Positions 15,021 to 16,074 of a stretch of DNA of 16,074 nucleotides are shown piece by piece (position 1 is the stretch's first letter; every line of letters begins with the position of its first letter). The DNA lies in contig JAPKDI010000010.1 of the NCBI GenBank assembly GCA_026421105.1, forward strand, positions 1 to 16,074, written 5' to 3'. The notes under the pieces are model-generated. The model was given only the letters and a program-made list of their open reading frames with translations. It did no database searches and was not told the DNA's origin. Made by a program: the position numbers and the translations under genes. This DNA is from Alphaproteobacteria bacterium. Lineage in GTDB: Bacteria; Pseudomonadota; Alphaproteobacteria; SHVP01.

Positions 15021-15728
15021 ATGCCAACCGTCCTGATCACCGGCGCAAACCGAGGCCTTGGGCTCGAATTCGTCCAGCAATATGCCGCCGAGGGCTGGTC
15101 GATCATCGCCTTTTGCCGCGATCCCGTCAGCGCCGATGACCTCAACACCGAAGCGGCAAAAAGTGACGGCCGGATCACCGTCGATGCCTTGGACGTCATG
15201 GACTTTGCCGCCATCGATGCGGCAGCAGTGAAATACGCCGATCGCGCGGTCGACGTGCTGATTAACAACGCTGGCATCATCGGACCTGTGCGTGGCGACA
15301 TCGCTAAGCAAAGTTTTGGCACCATGGATTACGACGCGTGGGACCGCGTGTTGCGTACGAACACCCAGGCGCCCTTCAAGGTCACCGAGGCGTTCTTCGA
15401 CAACATTATGAGGGGCGATCAAAAGAAGGTCGGCATCATTTCCTCCACCGTCGGCTCCAACGTGGAAATGCAAGCGCCGATCTTTGCGTATTCATCCGCC
15501 AAGGCAGGGGCCACCAAAACCTTCACCACGCTCGCCTCGGTGCTGCGCGACAAGGGCGTCACTGTCATGGTATTTTGCCCGGGTCACGTGAAGACCGATA
15601 TGGGCGGGGAGGGCGCCGGGGTGGAGCGCGCCGACTCCATTGCTGGGATGCGCAAACTGATCGAGGGATGGAGCCTTGAAGACTCCGGACAGTTCAAACG
15701 CTTCAACGGCGAAACCGTGGCGTTCTAG
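15021..15728 (+). CDS. Short-chain dehydrogenase/reductase (SDR), C-factor-like
   Basis: A 235-residue classical SDR, single Rossmann domain, probably NADP(H)- or NAD(H)-dependent and cytoplasmic. The cofactor loop is TGANRGLG (7-14), followed by NNAG (82-85), active-site Asn114 (RTNTQ), Ser141/Ser142 (ISSTVGS), and Tyr157 with Lys161 (YSSAK). The length and the ending GQFKRFNGETVAF resemble the C-signal/CsgA-like and sniffer-type SDR branch. The substrate is not predictable. The ATG at 15021 has GGGAGAAG 2-3 nt upstream, with GGAG at a usable distance. The next gene begins 2 nt after its stop, so the two are probably one operon. Confidence 0.93.
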   Translation: MPTVLITGANRGLGLEFVQQYAAEGWSIIAFCRDPVSADDLNTEAAKSDGRITVDALDVMDFAAIDAAAVKYADRAVDVLINNAGIIGPVRGDIAKQSFGTMDYDAWDRVLRTNTQAPFKVTEAFFDNIMRGDQKKVGIISSTVGSNVEMQAPIFAYSSAKAGATKTFTTLASVLRDKGVTVMVFCPGHVKTDMGGEGAGVERADSIAGMRKLIEGWSLEDSGQFKRFNGETVAF

Positions 15729-15730
15729 TC

Positions 15731-16074
15731 ATGCCCAAGATGGCGATCATCGATGACTACGCCGGCAACGTCTTGGACTACGCCGACTGGGCGCAGCTGC
15801 CGGCCGACTGCCCTGTCACCGTCTACGGCGCCCACGCGGACAATGCCGATGCCTTGGTCGCGCGCTTAGTGCCCTATGAGATTGTTTGTTGCATGCGCGA
15901 GCGCACGCAGTTTGATCGCGCCGTGTTGGAACGCTTGCCCAATCTCAAGCTGCTGTGTTCAACCGCGTCCTACAACGCGGCCATCGACGTCCAGGCCGCG
16001 CAAGACCTGGGCATCAAAGTTTGCGGCACCGGCGCGCCAGACCCGGGCCTTGCCACGGCCGAGGTTACCTGGGC
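15731..16074 (+). CDS. D-isomer specific 2-hydroxyacid dehydrogenase (5' part; runs off the window)
   Basis: The first 114 codons are visible. MPKMAIIDDYAGNVLDYADW is followed by CCMRERTQFDRAVLERLPNL, then KLLCSTASYNAAIDVQAAQD, and finally GIKVCGTGAPDPGLATAEVT. This is the N-terminal catalytic domain of D-2-hydroxyacid dehydrogenases: the MRERT motif, the 'NAAID' loop with the substrate-binding stretch before it, and the TAE(L/V)TW hinge into the NAD-binding domain. Catalytic Arg, Glu and His would lie beyond the window. It reduces 2-oxoacids to D-2-hydroxyacids, or the reverse; substrate unknown. It starts 2 nt after the SDR stop. Confidence 0.9.
   Translation, partial: MPKMAIIDDYAGNVLDYADWAQLPADCPVTVYGAHADNADALVARLVPYEIVCCMRERTQFDRAVLERLPNLKLLCSTASYNAAIDVQAAQDLGIKVCGTGAPDPGLATAEVTW

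Overview
This window looks like a high-GC chromosomal segment of an alphaproteobacterium, probably an environmental lineage. That placement rests on gene content and codon use and is an inference. No replication, phage or integrase gene is visible. Most genes are core or general metabolism, with one degraded accessory stretch.

Left part (1-5153). A maleate isomerase/arylmalonate decarboxylase-like protein (62-814, +) is followed by an RlmI-type 23S rRNA m5C methyltransferase (1051-2280, +). Convergent to these is a minus-strand unit. It starts with DAHP synthase (3905-4951), the entry enzyme of the shikimate pathway, and continues into a 49-residue GatC/AtzG-like protein (3675-3824) that overlaps an amidase (2284-3678) by GTGA. 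In front of the DAHP synthase gene lies what appears to be a complete ribosome-mediated attenuator: a promoter overlapping the recQ stop codon, a 25-codon leader peptide containing Phe-Tyr-Phe and a further Tyr codon, competing hairpins, and a perfect intrinsic terminator.

Centre (5150-8389). recQ (minus) is divergent from a gene that ordinary ORF calling splits in two (7169-7630 and 7649-8389). The two halves are in frame across a single TGA. They belong to the GrdB/PrdB-like reductase 'selenoprotein B' family. The TGA sits in a UxxC redox motif (TGA-Pro-Leu-Cys) and is followed at the expected distance by a SECIS-like hairpin. I read this as one 406-residue selenoprotein.

Accessory stretch (about 8400-14810). 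This holds a MORN-repeat protein gene broken by one base, a 29-nt piece matching the middle and 3' half of tRNA-Asn, a DUF1445/D-glutamate cyclase-like protein, a Rieske ring-hydroxylating oxygenase alpha subunit, decayed fragments of other genes, and a minus-strand pair encoding a DNA photolyase and an NADP-dependent quinone/enone-type oxidoreductase. It ends at an intact tRNA-Asn(GUU) with a strong hairpin behind it. The tRNA fragment and the intact tRNA lie in the same orientation about 6 kb apart, as expected for an old insertion, but no integrase remains.

Right end (15021-16074). An SDR oxidoreductase is followed 2 nt later by the start of a D-2-hydroxyacid dehydrogenase that runs off the window.

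The two most notable items are the recoded selenoprotein and the aromatic-amino-acid attenuator of DAHP synthase. Both would be missed or mis-annotated by standard gene calling.
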